From: Amycolatopsis circi
GTDB taxonomy: Bacteria; Actinomycetota; Actinomycetes; Mycobacteriales; Pseudonocardiaceae
Reading direction: 5' to 3'
Length of the DNA: 64,000 bases
Assembly: GCF_003385235.1 (NCBI RefSeq)
Contig: NZ_PQIA01000011.1
Span: forward strand, 1-64,000
Part shown: positions 51,615-60,151 of the stretch, piece by piece
Position numbering within the stretch: position 1 is the stretch's first letter
Layout: every line of letters starts with the position of its first letter
The notes under the pieces: model-generated
What the model was told of the DNA's origin: nothing
The model's input: the letters and a program-made list of their open reading frames with translations, nothing else
Databases searched by the model: none
Position numbers and translations under genes: made by a program

Positions 51615-52595
51615 TCACGCGGTCTGGCGGCGACGGGAAACCGCCAGCAGCCACAGCAGGTATCCGCCGCCCAGCGCGGCCGCGACCACGCCCACCGGCA
51701 GCAGTGAAGCGTCCAGAACCCGCTGGCCCACGAAGTCCGCCGCCAGCACCAGCACCGCGCCCATCGCCGCGGAGGCGACCAGGTTCGGCCCCGGGCGGCG
51801 GGTCAGGCGGCGAGCGAGTTGTGGTGCGGCAAGGGCGACGAACGGAATCGGCCCGGCCGCGGCGGTCGCGGAAGCAGCCAGCGCGACGGCCGCCAACAGC
51901 ACCACCGCACGCACACGCGGCACCGCGACCCCGACCGCCACAGCCGCGTCATCGCCCATTTCCAGCATTCGCAACGCGGGCTGGTGCACGAAGATGAACG
52001 GTGAAAGCACCAAAACAGCCAGGCACAGCGGGATGAAGTAGTTCCAGTCGCGGCCCGCGAGGTCGCCGGTCAGCCAGCCGACGGCCTGTGCGGCGGCTTC
52101 GAGTTTCGCTTGCACCAGCAGATAACCGTTCACCCCGGCCAGCACGGCGCTCACCGCGATGCCCAGCAGCACCAGTCGTGAGCTGAGCAAACCGTGCGGG
52201 GCGCACAGCGCGGTGACCACTAACGCGGTGAGCAGGCCGCCGACGACCGCGCCGACCGACACCAGTCCGGGGCCCGCGCCGAACAGCAGGAGCATCATGA
52301 TCCCGCCGGTCGCCGAGCCGGTGGTGAAGCCGATGATGTCCGGGCTGCCGAGCGGATTCCGAGTCACCGTCTGGAAAACCGAGCCCGCCAGCGCGAGCGC
52401 GATGCCGACGAAGATCGCCACCAACGCGCGCGGCAGGCGGCCGGTGACCACGAGGTACTGCGCCTTCGTGCCGGATCCGGCGAGCGTGCGCAGGACTTCC
52501 GCCGGCGTCATCTCGTAATCGCCGGTGCCCACGGCGAGCACCAGAAGCGCCGTCGCCACGAGGGTCAGCAATCCGACGACCACCCACGTTCTCAT
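51615..52595 (-). CDS. FecCD-type iron-siderophore ABC permease (second subunit)
   Basis: A 326-residue permease with about nine to ten transmembrane helices. Family blocks are GSVFQTVTRNPLGSPDIIGF (about residues 71-90), and a C-terminal GPIPFVALAAPQLARRLT with the coupling helix. It overlaps the other permease gene by 4 bases (ATGA), so the two form a heterodimeric channel for ferric siderophore import. No ATPase gene follows; downstream is a pseudogene on the other strand. Confidence 0.92.
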   Translation of the reverse strand: MRTWVVVGLLTLVATALLVLAVGTGDYEMTPAEVLRTLAGSGTKAQYLVVTGRLPRALVAIFVGIALALAGSVFQTVTRNPLGSPDIIGFTTGSATGGIMMLLLFGAGPGLVSVGAVVGGLLTALVVTALCAPHGLLSSRLVLLGIAVSAVLAGVNGYLLVQAKLEAAAQAVGWLTGDLAGRDWNYFIPLCLAVLVLSPFIFVHQPALRMLEMGDDAAVAVGVAVPRVRAVVLLAAVALAASATAAAGPIPFVALAAPQLARRLTRRPGPNLVASAAMGAVLVLAADFVGQRVLDASLLPVGVVAAALGGGYLLWLLAVSRRRQTA

Positions 52596-53608
52596 CGCCG
52601 CACCGCCTTCAGCCGCCGCGCCACGATCACGAAGGCGACGCCGCCGATCACGTCCGTCATCACGCCCACTTGGATTTCACCGTTACCGCCGAGCAACCGG
52701 CCGAGCACGTCGCAGCCGAGCAGCAGCACCGGCCCCAGCAGCGCGGACAGCGGCAGCACCCACCGCTCGTCCTGGCCGACCAGTGCGCGCACGACGTGCG
52801 GGATCATCAGCCCGACGAACGCGATGGGTCCACACGCGGCGGTCGCGGTCGCGGAGAGCAAGCCGACCGCGACCATGCCGACCGCGCGGGTCAGGGTCGG
52901 GTTCGCACCGAGACCGCGCGCGCTGTCGTCGCCGAGTGCGATCGCGTTGAGTGGCCGGGCGAGCACTCCCGCGATCACCAACGCGGCCAAGAAGAACGGC
53001 AGCAGTCCGGCGAGGCTGTCGAGGTTCCGGTTCACCAGCGAGCCGACGAGCCAGTACCGCATCTGGTCGAGGCTGTGCGTGTTGATCATCTGCATGCCCT
53101 GATTGATCCCGACGAACACGGCCTGCACCGCGACGCCCGCGAGCACCAGCCGCAGCGGGCTCACCGAGCCACCGATCACCGTGACCAGGACCGTTCCGGC
53201 CAGCGCACCGAAGAAGGCGAACCACACCAGTTGCTCCGGCGAAGAAACCGAGAACACCGCGCCGCCCAGGACAATCGCGACCGCCGCCCCGTGGTTGATG
53301 CCGAGCAGACCGGGGTCAGCCACTGGGTTGCGGGTGATCGCCTGCAATAGCGCGCCAGCCAATCCCAGCCCGACGCCGACCGCAAGGCCGAGCAGTGTCC
53401 GCGGAAGTCGATCGTCGCGGATCACGACGTCCTGGAAGGTGCCGCTGTAGGAGAACAACGCGTGCCAGACGCTGCCGAGCGGCAATCGGTTGGAGCCGAA
53501 GGCGATCGACAGCACCACCACCGCGGCGAGGGCGAGGAGCGCCGCGACCAGGACTGTCGCGCGGACGCCCCAGCGCCGGGATGTGACGCGCTCCCCAAGC
53601 AGGACCAT
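52592..53608 (-). CDS. FecCD-type iron-siderophore ABC permease (first subunit)
   Basis: A 338-residue permease. Motifs are GLGLAGALLQAITRNPVADP, then GLLGINHGAAVAIV, and GPIAFVGLMIPHVVRALVGQ, the FecCD signature. The ATG at 53608 has AGGGTG upstream; a GTG three codons earlier is possible. An IdeR/DmdR-type iron box at 53620-53638 abuts the start, so iron-replete cells should repress it. It is divergent from the binding-protein gene. Confidence 0.92.
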   Translation of the reverse strand: MVLLGERVTSRRWGVRATVLVAALLALAAVVVLSIAFGSNRLPLGSVWHALFSYSGTFQDVVIRDDRLPRTLLGLAVGVGLGLAGALLQAITRNPVADPGLLGINHGAAVAIVLGGAVFSVSSPEQLVWFAFFGALAGTVLVTVIGGSVSPLRLVLAGVAVQAVFVGINQGMQMINTHSLDQMRYWLVGSLVNRNLDSLAGLLPFFLAALVIAGVLARPLNAIALGDDSARGLGANPTLTRAVGMVAVGLLSATATAACGPIAFVGLMIPHVVRALVGQDERWVLPLSALLGPVLLLGCDVLGRLLGGNGEIQVGVMTDVIGGVAFVIVARRLKAVRR

Positions 53609-53619
53609 GGCGTTCACCC

Positions 53620-53638
53620 TAAGGCAAGGCTAACCTCA
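53620..53638. promoter_or_regulatory. DtxR/IdeR/DmdR-type iron box
   Basis: TAAGGCAAGGCTAACCTCA matches the 19-bp actinobacterial iron box TTAGGTTAGGCTAACCTAA at 15 of 19 positions, including the whole right half-core GGCTAACCT. It lies in the 62-bp divergent region between the permease and binding-protein genes and can control both. Confidence 0.85.
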
Positions 53639-53670
53639 GGCAGTACCTCACCCGATCCTCCGGAGTTCCG

Positions 53671-54684
53671 ATGACCATCTCACCGGCGCGGCTGTCCCGC
53701 CGCGGCTTTCTCGCGGGCACCGCCGCCGCGGGCACCCTCGGCCTGCTGAGCGCCTGCGGGTACAAAGACGAGCAGCCGGCCGCAGGTGACGGCGCGAGCT
53801 GGTCCTTCACCGACGATCGCGGCCGCAAGCTCAGCGGCGAGCGTCCACAACGGATCGTCGCACAGGTGACCGCCGCGGCCGCGTTGTGGGACTTCGGCGT
53901 GAAATCGGTGGGCATCTTCGGCCCGTCGAAGCTCCCGGACGGCAAGACCGACCCGCAGGCGGGCGGCGTCGACCTGAAGTCGGTGACCTCGCTCGGCAAC
54001 GTCTGGAACGAGTTCAACTTCGACAAGTTCGTCTCGCTGAACCCGCAGCTGCTGGTCAGCGTGATCTACCTGAAGCAGCAAATGTGGTACGTGCCGGACA
54101 CGATGGCGGACAAGGTCGACAAGGCCGCGCCGAGTGTCGGCATTGGACTCCAGGACATCGCGATGCCGCAAGGGATCGCGAAGTTCGAGGCGCTGGCGAA
54201 GGCGCTCGGCGCGGACGTCGCGACGCCGGAGATCCGGCAGGCGAAGGAGAAGTACGAGGCCGCGGACGCCAAGCTCGCCGAGGCGGTCAAGAAAACGTCC
54301 GGGCTCAAGGTGCTGCTGCTGTCGGCGCAGAAGGACACGACGTACGTGGCCAACCCGGCGAAGTTCGCGACCTCGAAGCACTACCAGGAAAAGGGGATGC
54401 AGTTCGTCCTGCCGGAGAAGCCCGACGAAAGCCAGGGCGGCTATTACGAGCAGGTGAGTTGGGAGAACGTCGGCAAGTACTCCGCCGACGTGATCATGTA
54501 CGACTCGCGCGGCGGATCGCTCTCGCTCGGGCCGGACGGGCTCGGCGGCGTCCCGACCTGGCAGCAGCTGCCCGCGGTGAAGGCGGGCAAGCTGATCCCG
54601 TGGAACAACGAGACGCCGTTCTCGTACCAGCGCTTCGCCCCGGAGCAGCTCCGCATCGCCGACGCGCTGGGCAAACTTGCGTGA
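53671..54684 (+). CDS. Iron-siderophore ABC transporter, substrate-binding lipoprotein
   Basis: A 337-residue FecB/FepB-type class III binding protein. A twin-arginine signal SRRGFLAGTAAAGTLGLLSA leads to lipobox Cys about 29, so it is likely Tat-exported and lipid-anchored. The mature part has the two-lobed pattern with FTDDRGRKLSGERPQRIVAQ and a long connecting helix. The sequence type is often linked to ferric hydroxamate or xenosiderophore uptake, but the ligand is not determinable. Family A palindrome copy 2 begins two bases after the stop. Confidence 0.9.
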   Translation: MTISPARLSRRGFLAGTAAAGTLGLLSACGYKDEQPAAGDGASWSFTDDRGRKLSGERPQRIVAQVTAAAALWDFGVKSVGIFGPSKLPDGKTDPQAGGVDLKSVTSLGNVWNEFNFDKFVSLNPQLLVSVIYLKQQMWYVPDTMADKVDKAAPSVGIGLQDIAMPQGIAKFEALAKALGADVATPEIRQAKEKYEAADAKLAEAVKKTSGLKVLLLSAQKDTTYVANPAKFATSKHYQEKGMQFVLPEKPDESQGGYYEQVSWENVGKYSADVIMYDSRGGSLSLGPDGLGGVPTWQQLPAVKAGKLIPWNNETPFSYQRFAPEQLRIADALGKLA

Positions 54685-54686
54685 GG

Positions 54687-54734
54687 CCTCGTGAGTGCCT
54701 ATCCCGGTTAGAACCGGCATAGGCACTCACGAGG
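54687..54734. repeat. Family A intergenic palindrome, copy 2
   Basis: Arms of 23 bp (54687-54709, 54712-54734; start CCTCGTGAGTGCCTAT) pair at 22 positions with one C-C mismatch; spacer AG. It sits between the convergent stops of the binding-protein and M20 peptidase genes, where it can terminate both. Confidence 0.88.
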
Positions 54735-54739
54735 GGAGG

Positions 54740-56161
54740 TCAGCTGCGGGCGTGCGCGTCCAGCAGGTGCGCGACCGCTTCGGTGACCTGCTGGGCGTAG
54801 TCCAGGTTCAGCCACTCGTCGGGCACGTGGATGTTGGAATCCGCCCCGCACGCGCCGGTGACCAGGAACTGCGCCTCCGGGTACTTCTCGCCGAGCAGGC
54901 CCATGAACGGGATCGACCCGCCCATGCCCGCCGCGCGATGCGGACGGCCGAACACCTCGTCGTCGACCCGGCGCAGCGCGTCGGTCAGCCACGCGGCTTC
55001 CTCCGGCGCGTTCCAGCCGTTCTCCGCCTGCTGGTCCTCGGCGATGGTGACCTTCGCGCCGTACGGAACATCCGTGGTGAGCACCCGCTTGATCGCCGCC
55101 AGCGCGTCTTCCGCGACCGCGGTCGGCGGCAGGCGGAAGCTGAGCGTGAGCGTGGTGCTCTGCCGCAGTACGTTGCCAGCTTCGGCGGGCAGCGGAAGTC
55201 CTTCGCCGCCGATGATCGACAGCGTCGGTCGCCAGTAGTTGTTCAGCAGCAGCTCAAGCGCGTCCTCGGACACCGTCTTTCCGCCGCTCACCAACGGGAA
55301 CGCGGTGCGCAGCGCTTCCGGGGCCACCTCCGCGACCGCCTCGATCTCGGCGCGACGGCTCGCCGGCACCTCGACGTTCAGCTCGGACAGCTTGATCTCG
55401 CCGGTTTCCGCGTTCTCGATCCGCTCCAGCAGCTGCCGCAGCACGCGGAACGAGCTGGCGACGACACCGCTGGCCAGGCCGGAGTGCTGTGCGGTGGCGA
55501 GCAGCTGGACGTTGACCGTCAGGTGCACCATCCCGCGCAGGCTGGTGGTGAGCCACAGCCGCTCGTAGTCCATGCCGCCCGCGTCGAGGCAGACGACGAG
55601 GCTGACTTCGCCGAGCCGGGCACTCAGGTGCTCCAGGTACGCGGGGAGATCGGGGCTGCCGGATTCCTCGCCGGTTTCCAGCAGCAGCGCGATTCGCGCG
55701 TGCTCGCCGCCGGCCGCGTGCACTGCTTCCACCGCGGCACTGGCCGCGTACCCGGAGTAGCCGTCGTCGACCGAACCGCGGCCGTACAGGCGACCATCGC
55801 GGATGACCGGCGTCCACGGGTCGAGGCCTTCGGACCAGCCGCCGACCGGGGGCTGCTTGTCGAGGTGGCCGTACATCAGGACGGTGCCCTTGTCTGTCGC
55901 GCCCGGGGTGGCCGGAACGTCGACGAACAGCAGCGGGGAGCGGCCTTCCAGCTCGACGACCTCGATCCGCGCGCCCGGCAGGTCGCGCCCTTCGAGGTAG
56001 GCCTTGACGTGCTGGACGGCGGCGGCGAGATGCCCGGTCGACGCCCAGTCCGCGTCGAACGCCGGGGACAGCGCGGGGATCGCGACCAGACCGGACAGGC
56101 TCGGCGTGACGTCGTTGATCCACGTCGAGACCACGGATTCGCGTACGGATTTTTGTTCCAC
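54740..56161 (-). CDS. M20-family metallopeptidase (dipeptidase)
   Basis: A 473-residue di-zinc peptidase of the carnosinase/DapE-like M20 group. Metal ligands and catalytic residues are visible: MYGHLDKQPP (His/Asp), GRGSVDDGYSG (bridging Asp), LETGEESGSPDLPAYL (catalytic Glu and ligand Glu), VCLDAGGMDY (Asp), and GGSIPFMG near the end. The dimerisation domain is inserted in the middle. No signal peptide is present, so it is cytosolic. It probably cleaves dipeptides for nutrition. The gene is bracketed by family A palindromes on both sides. Confidence 0.9.
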   Translation of the reverse strand: MEQKSVRESVVSTWINDVTPSLSGLVAIPALSPAFDADWASTGHLAAAVQHVKAYLEGRDLPGARIEVVELEGRSPLLFVDVPATPGATDKGTVLMYGHLDKQPPVGGWSEGLDPWTPVIRDGRLYGRGSVDDGYSGYAASAAVEAVHAAGGEHARIALLLETGEESGSPDLPAYLEHLSARLGEVSLVVCLDAGGMDYERLWLTTSLRGMVHLTVNVQLLATAQHSGLASGVVASSFRVLRQLLERIENAETGEIKLSELNVEVPASRRAEIEAVAEVAPEALRTAFPLVSGGKTVSEDALELLLNNYWRPTLSIIGGEGLPLPAEAGNVLRQSTTLTLSFRLPPTAVAEDALAAIKRVLTTDVPYGAKVTIAEDQQAENGWNAPEEAAWLTDALRRVDDEVFGRPHRAAGMGGSIPFMGLLGEKYPEAQFLVTGACGADSNIHVPDEWLNLDYAQQVTEAVAHLLDAHARS

Positions 56162-56207
56162 AGCGCCATCTTGCCACGGTGACCGACGTCACCGGCACGA
56201 GTGAACG

Positions 56208-56251
56208 TCGTGAGTGCCTATCGCGGTTCTAACCGCGATAGGCACTCACGA
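56208..56251. repeat. Family A intergenic palindrome, copy 3
   Basis: Perfect 21-bp arms (56208-56228 and 56231-56251; core GTGAGTGCCTATCGCGGTT) around the spacer CT. The spacer is the complement of AG in copies 1 and 2, so this copy is in the opposite orientation. It lies in a divergent promoter region upstream of both the M20 gene and the E1alpha gene, where a terminator would not be expected. Confidence 0.9.
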
Positions 56252-56521
56252 GGGCAGGTAGGACGCGGGATGGCCGCCCGACCATCGCCTCTCCCATACT
56301 CGGGCTTCCAAACGTTTTCCCTGTTCAGCGAGGTTTTCTCAGCAACAAATCAGCAACTCCCGCTCTCCATCGGAGCAATTCTCGTGCCAGGATGTGGCCA
56401 CGAACCGTCAACGCCGACGATGACCGGGAGCCTCGGACCCGAGGAGCCGGTCCCCGCCGGTGCAGTCGCTGTGGCCGCCACAAGCGGCCGTCAGAGGCAC
56501 CGACACCGAGGAGAACAGCTC
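56252..56521. other. Long leader upstream of the 2-oxoacid dehydrogenase operon
   Basis: About 270 bases without a convincing gene. The first half is less GC-rich and includes the partly repeated words CAGCAACAAATCAGCAACTC near 56341-56360, a possible promoter or regulator-binding region. The sequence ends with GAGGAGAAC before the E1alpha ATG. I cannot assign an operator or attenuator. Confidence 0.4.
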
Positions 56522-57727
56522 ATGCCGTCCGAACAGTGGACGCACCCGGAACCTGGAGACGGGCCGGCCGCCGTAGCGGCCCAGCCTTCCCCCGAACAGG
56601 TGATCGCCGGTTTGCGAGCGACAAGCGAAGGTGGCGCTGAGCTGACTCAGCTGCTCACCCCCGAGGGCCAGCGGGTCCCGTCCGAGCGGTTCGACCGCTA
56701 CGTCGAGGACGTGGACGACGAAACGCTGAAGAACCTCTACCGCGACATGGTGCTGGTGCGCCGCGCGGACCGCGAGGCCAACGCGATGCAGCGCCAGGGG
56801 CAGCTGGGCATCTGGGTGCCGCTGCTCGGCCAGGAAGCCGCGCAGGTCGGGTCCGGTCGCGCGCTGCAGCCGCGGGACATGGCTTTCCCGAGCTACCGCG
56901 AGCACGGCGTCGCCTACACCCGCGGCGTCGACATGCGCGACCTGATCGGGATTTTCCGGTGCACCGACCACAGCGGCTGGGACTACCGGGCGCACGGGTT
57001 CCACCCGTACACCATCGTGATCGGCAACCAGGTGCTCAACGCCGCCGGTTATGCGATGGGCCAGAAGTTCGAAGGCAAGGTCGGCGACGAGGGTGGCGAG
57101 GCCACCATCTGTTACTTCGGTGACGGCGCGACTTCGCAGGGCGACGTGCACGAAGGTTTCGTCTGGGCCGCGGTGTACGACGCACCGCTGGTCTTCTTCT
57201 GCCAGAACAACCAGTGGGCGATTTCCGAGCCGACCGAACGCCAGTCGCGGCTGCCGCTGTACCAGCGCGCCCGCGGCTACGGCTTCCCCGGCATCCGCGT
57301 GGACGGCAACGACGTCCTCGCCTGCCTCGCCGTCACCCGGTGGGCGCTGGAGGAATGCCGGCACGGCAACGGCCCGGTGCTGATCGAGGCGTTCACCTAC
57401 CGGATGGACGCGCACACCACGACCGACGACCCCACCCGCTACCGGCTCTCCGACGAGCTGGAGGAGTGGAAGCTCAAGGACCCGATCGAGCGCGTGCGCG
57501 CGTTCCTGGCTCGCAACGGCCACGCCGACCAGGCGTTCTTCGACAGCGTCCAGGCCGAGGCCGACCAGTTCGCCGCCGACCTGCGCGACTACACGTTCAA
57601 CATGCCCGAGCCGCCGCCGGAGCGGGTGTTCTCCCAGGTATACGCAGAACCTTCGCCGGTGCTGGAAGCGCAGCGCGAGGAGTATCTGGCCTATCTCGAC
57701 GGTTTCGCCGCGGCAGGTGAACACTGA
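56522..57727 (+). CDS. 2-oxoacid dehydrogenase E1 component, alpha subunit
   Basis: A 401-residue thiamine-diphosphate enzyme subunit. The ThDP/Mg motif is CYFGDGATSQGDVHEGF through FFCQNNQWAISEPTE (GDG-X-NN). The phosphorylation-loop-like region YRMDAHTTTDDPTRYR follows. With E1beta it decarboxylates a 2-oxoacid, either pyruvate or branched-chain, and passes the acyl group to lipoyl-E2. It corresponds to mycobacterial PdhA/BkdA (Rv2497c). The ATG with GAGGAGAAC upstream starts the conserved region; longer starts are not supported. Confidence 0.92.
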   Translation: MPSEQWTHPEPGDGPAAVAAQPSPEQVIAGLRATSEGGAELTQLLTPEGQRVPSERFDRYVEDVDDETLKNLYRDMVLVRRADREANAMQRQGQLGIWVPLLGQEAAQVGSGRALQPRDMAFPSYREHGVAYTRGVDMRDLIGIFRCTDHSGWDYRAHGFHPYTIVIGNQVLNAAGYAMGQKFEGKVGDEGGEATICYFGDGATSQGDVHEGFVWAAVYDAPLVFFCQNNQWAISEPTERQSRLPLYQRARGYGFPGIRVDGNDVLACLAVTRWALEECRHGNGPVLIEAFTYRMDAHTTTDDPTRYRLSDELEEWKLKDPIERVRAFLARNGHADQAFFDSVQAEADQFAADLRDYTFNMPEPPPERVFSQVYAEPSPVLEAQREEYLAYLDGFAAAGEH

Positions 57728-58719
57728 TGACTGACTTGCAGAAGCTCACGATCGGCAAGGCGATCAACCTCGGTCTCCGCCGCGCGATGGAGGAGGACCC
57801 GAAGGTCCTGATCATGGGGGAGGACGTCGGCAAGCTCGGCGGCGTCTTCCGGATCACCGACGGACTGCAGAAGGACTTCGGCGAGCAGCGCGTGCTGGAC
57901 ACGCCGCTCGCCGAGTCGGGCATCATCGGCACCGCGGTCGGCCTTGCCGTGCGCGGATTCCGGCCGGTGTGCGAGATCCAGTTCGAAGGCTTCATCTTCC
58001 CCGGCTTCGACCAGATCTCCTCGCAGCTGGCGAAACTGCACTACCGCACGCAGGGCAAGGTCAAGATGCCCGTCGTGATCCGGGTGCCGTTCGGCGGCGG
58101 GATCGGCGCGGTGGAGCACCACTCGGAATCGCCGGAATCGCTGTTCTCGCACATCGCCGGGCTCAAGGTGGTGTCGATCGCGAACGCCGTGGACGCCTAC
58201 TGGGGCATCCAGGAGGCGATCCGCTCGGACGACCCGATCCTCTTCTTCGAGCCCAAGAAGCTGTACCACTCGGGCGCTTTGAAGATGGAGGTCGACACCT
58301 CGACGGCACCGTCGCGAGTGTTCTCGTCGCAGGTGGTCCGCGAGGGCACCTCCGCCACGGTCGTCGCGTACGGCCCGTCGGTGAAGGTGGCGCTCGAGGC
58401 CGCCACGGCCGCCGAAGCCGAGGGCAAGTCGCTGGAGGTCATCGACTTGCGCACGCTCTCGCCGCTCGACCTCGGGCCGGTGTTCGAGTCGGTCCGCAAG
58501 ACCGGACGGCTCATCGCGGTCAGCGAAGCGCCGTCGGAATCCTCGCTGACCTCGGAAATCGCCGCCCGGGTTCAGCAGGAATGCTTCTACTCCCTTGAGT
58601 CCCCCGTCCTGCGCGTGACCGGATTCGACACGCCGTACCCGCCTGCGAAGCTCGAGGAGCACTACCTCCCCGACCTCGACCGGGTCCTGCACGCTGTCGA
58701 CCGCTCGCTCGCCTGGTAA
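57727..58719 (+). CDS. 2-oxoacid dehydrogenase E1 component, beta subunit
   Basis: A 330-residue partner of E1alpha. Family blocks are MGEDVGKLGGVFRITDGLQK, FGEQRVLDTPLAESGIIGTA, and RVPFGGGIGAVEHHSESPES. The active-site His is in the VEHHSES block. Its ATG overlaps the E1alpha stop by one base (TGATG), giving equal subunit synthesis. Like PdhB/BkdB of mycobacteria, it is probably branched-chain-type, but substrate preference needs more than sequence. Confidence 0.93.
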   Translation: MTDLQKLTIGKAINLGLRRAMEEDPKVLIMGEDVGKLGGVFRITDGLQKDFGEQRVLDTPLAESGIIGTAVGLAVRGFRPVCEIQFEGFIFPGFDQISSQLAKLHYRTQGKVKMPVVIRVPFGGGIGAVEHHSESPESLFSHIAGLKVVSIANAVDAYWGIQEAIRSDDPILFFEPKKLYHSGALKMEVDTSTAPSRVFSSQVVREGTSATVVAYGPSVKVALEAATAAEAEGKSLEVIDLRTLSPLDLGPVFESVRKTGRLIAVSEAPSESSLTSEIAARVQQECFYSLESPVLRVTGFDTPYPPAKLEEHYLPDLDRVLHAVDRSLAW

Positions 58720-58735
58720 GGGGGTTGCATCAGAA

Positions 58736-60079
58736 ATGCCCGAGTACAAACAATTCCCCCTGTCGGACACGGCGGAGGGGCTGACTGAAGCCGACATCCT
58801 CGCCTGGCGCGTCAAGCCGGGCGACACGGTCACGGTCAACCAGATCGTGGTCGAGGTCGAGACCGCGAAGGCGGCTGTCGAGCTGCCGATCCCGTGGGCC
58901 GGGGTGGTCACCGAGCTGCACGTCGAGCCGGGACAGACGGTGGAGGTCGGGACGACGATCCTGACCGTGGACGTGGATCCCGACGGGAAAGCCGCTCCCG
59001 CTCCCGCCGCTGCTGCCTCGGCTGAGTCCGCTCCGGCTCCGGCCGAGGAGGAGATGAAGCCGCTGGTCGGCTACGGCTCCAAGGCGGCCGGGACTACCCG
59101 GCGGGCGCGCAAGGGTGCCGCCGCGGCTCCCGCTGCGACTCCGGCACCCGCTCCCGTGGCGGCGGCTCCCGCACCGGTGGCCGAAGCCCCGCGCGGCGGT
59201 TACGTCCCGCTGGCCAAGCCGCCGGTCCGCAAGCTGGCCAAGGACCTCGGCGTCGACCTGCATTCGCTCACCGGCAGCGCGGACGGCGGTGTGATCACCC
59301 GCGACGACGTGCACGCCGCCGCAAACGGTTCCGCTGCACCCAAAGTGTCCACTGTGGACACTGCGGGCTATGACCCGGCCACCCGCGAGCGGCGCGTGCC
59401 GATCAAGGGCGTCCGCAAGGCGACCGCGGCCGCGATGGTGCAGAGCGCGTACACCGCTCCGCACGTCACGGAGTTCCTCACCATCGACGTCACGCCGATG
59501 ATGGAGCTGCGCGAGAAGCTCAAGAAGTCGCGTGAATTCAGCGGCGTCAAGCTCACTCCGCTGGTGTTCGCGGCGAAGGCCGTGTGCCTCGCGGCGAAGC
59601 GCACGCCGGACGTCAACGCGGTGTGGGACGAGGCCGCGCAGGAGATCGTCTACAAGGACTACGTGCACCTCGGCATCGCGGCGGCGACCCCGCGCGGTCT
59701 CGTGGTGCCGAAGATCCGGGACGCGGATTCCTTGTCGCTCAAGGAACTCGCGGTCGCGCTCACCGAGCTGACCGACGTCGCGCGCGAGGGCAAGACGACG
59801 CCGGCGGCGATGCTGGGCGGCACGTTCACGATCACCAACGTCGGCGTGTTCGGCGTCGACACCGGCACGCCCATCATCAACCCGGGCGAGTCGGCGATCC
59901 TGGCGGTCGGGGCCATCCGCGACACCGCGTGGGTGGTCGACGGCGAGATCAAGGTGCGCAAGGTGATGCAGTTGTCGCTGAGCTTCGACCACCGGGTGGT
60001 CGACGGGCAGCAGGGGTCGGAGTTCCTCGCCGACGTCGGCGCGCTGCTCGCCGATCCGGCGGTCGCGATCACGTACTGA
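58736..60079 (+). CDS. 2-oxoacid dehydrogenase E2 (dihydrolipoamide acyltransferase)
   Basis: A 447-residue E2. The single lipoyl domain (about 1-80) carries the lipoylated Lys in VEVETAKAAVELP. An Ala/Pro-rich linker follows. The E3-binding domain is at about 160-200 (PPVRKLAKDLGVDLHSLTGS). The catalytic acyltransferase domain has LSFDHRVVDGQQG near residue 418, with the His and Asp of the active site. Sixteen bases separate it from E1beta. No E3 gene is present; the complex would borrow the cell's lipoamide dehydrogenase. Confidence 0.94.
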   Translation: MPEYKQFPLSDTAEGLTEADILAWRVKPGDTVTVNQIVVEVETAKAAVELPIPWAGVVTELHVEPGQTVEVGTTILTVDVDPDGKAAPAPAAAASAESAPAPAEEEMKPLVGYGSKAAGTTRRARKGAAAAPAATPAPAPVAAAPAPVAEAPRGGYVPLAKPPVRKLAKDLGVDLHSLTGSADGGVITRDDVHAAANGSAAPKVSTVDTAGYDPATRERRVPIKGVRKATAAAMVQSAYTAPHVTEFLTIDVTPMMELREKLKKSREFSGVKLTPLVFAAKAVCLAAKRTPDVNAVWDEAAQEIVYKDYVHLGIAAATPRGLVVPKIRDADSLSLKELAVALTELTDVAREGKTTPAAMLGGTFTITNVGVFGVDTGTPIINPGESAILAVGAIRDTAWVVDGEIKVRKVMQLSLSFDHRVVDGQQGSEFLADVGALLADPAVAITY

Positions 60080-60084
60080 GCCGA

Positions 60085-60110
60085 GGGCCGTGTCCATCCG
60101 GGCACGGCCT
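60085..60110 (+). terminator. Terminator after the E2 gene
   Basis: GGCCGTGTCC (60086-60095) pairs with GGGCACGGCC (60100-60109) with one G-T pair and a four-base ATCC loop, followed by TTCGCTTT. It starts 7 bases after the E2 stop. Confidence 0.7.
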
Positions 60111-60126
60111 TCGCTTTGCCCAGTTG

Positions 60127-60148
60127 ACGGAGTGAGTGCTCACTCCGT
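60127..60148. promoter_or_regulatory. TetR operator overlapping the promoter of the exporter operon
   Basis: ACGGAGTGAG-TG-CTCACTCCGT is a perfect palindrome with 10-bp arms, ending 3 bases before the GTG of the TetR gene. GAGTGAG/CTCACTC sites are typical of TetR repressors of ABC exporters. A TTGACG just left of it (60124-60129) could be the -35 box, so repression would be direct. Confidence 0.82.
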
Positions 60149-60151
60149 ACC

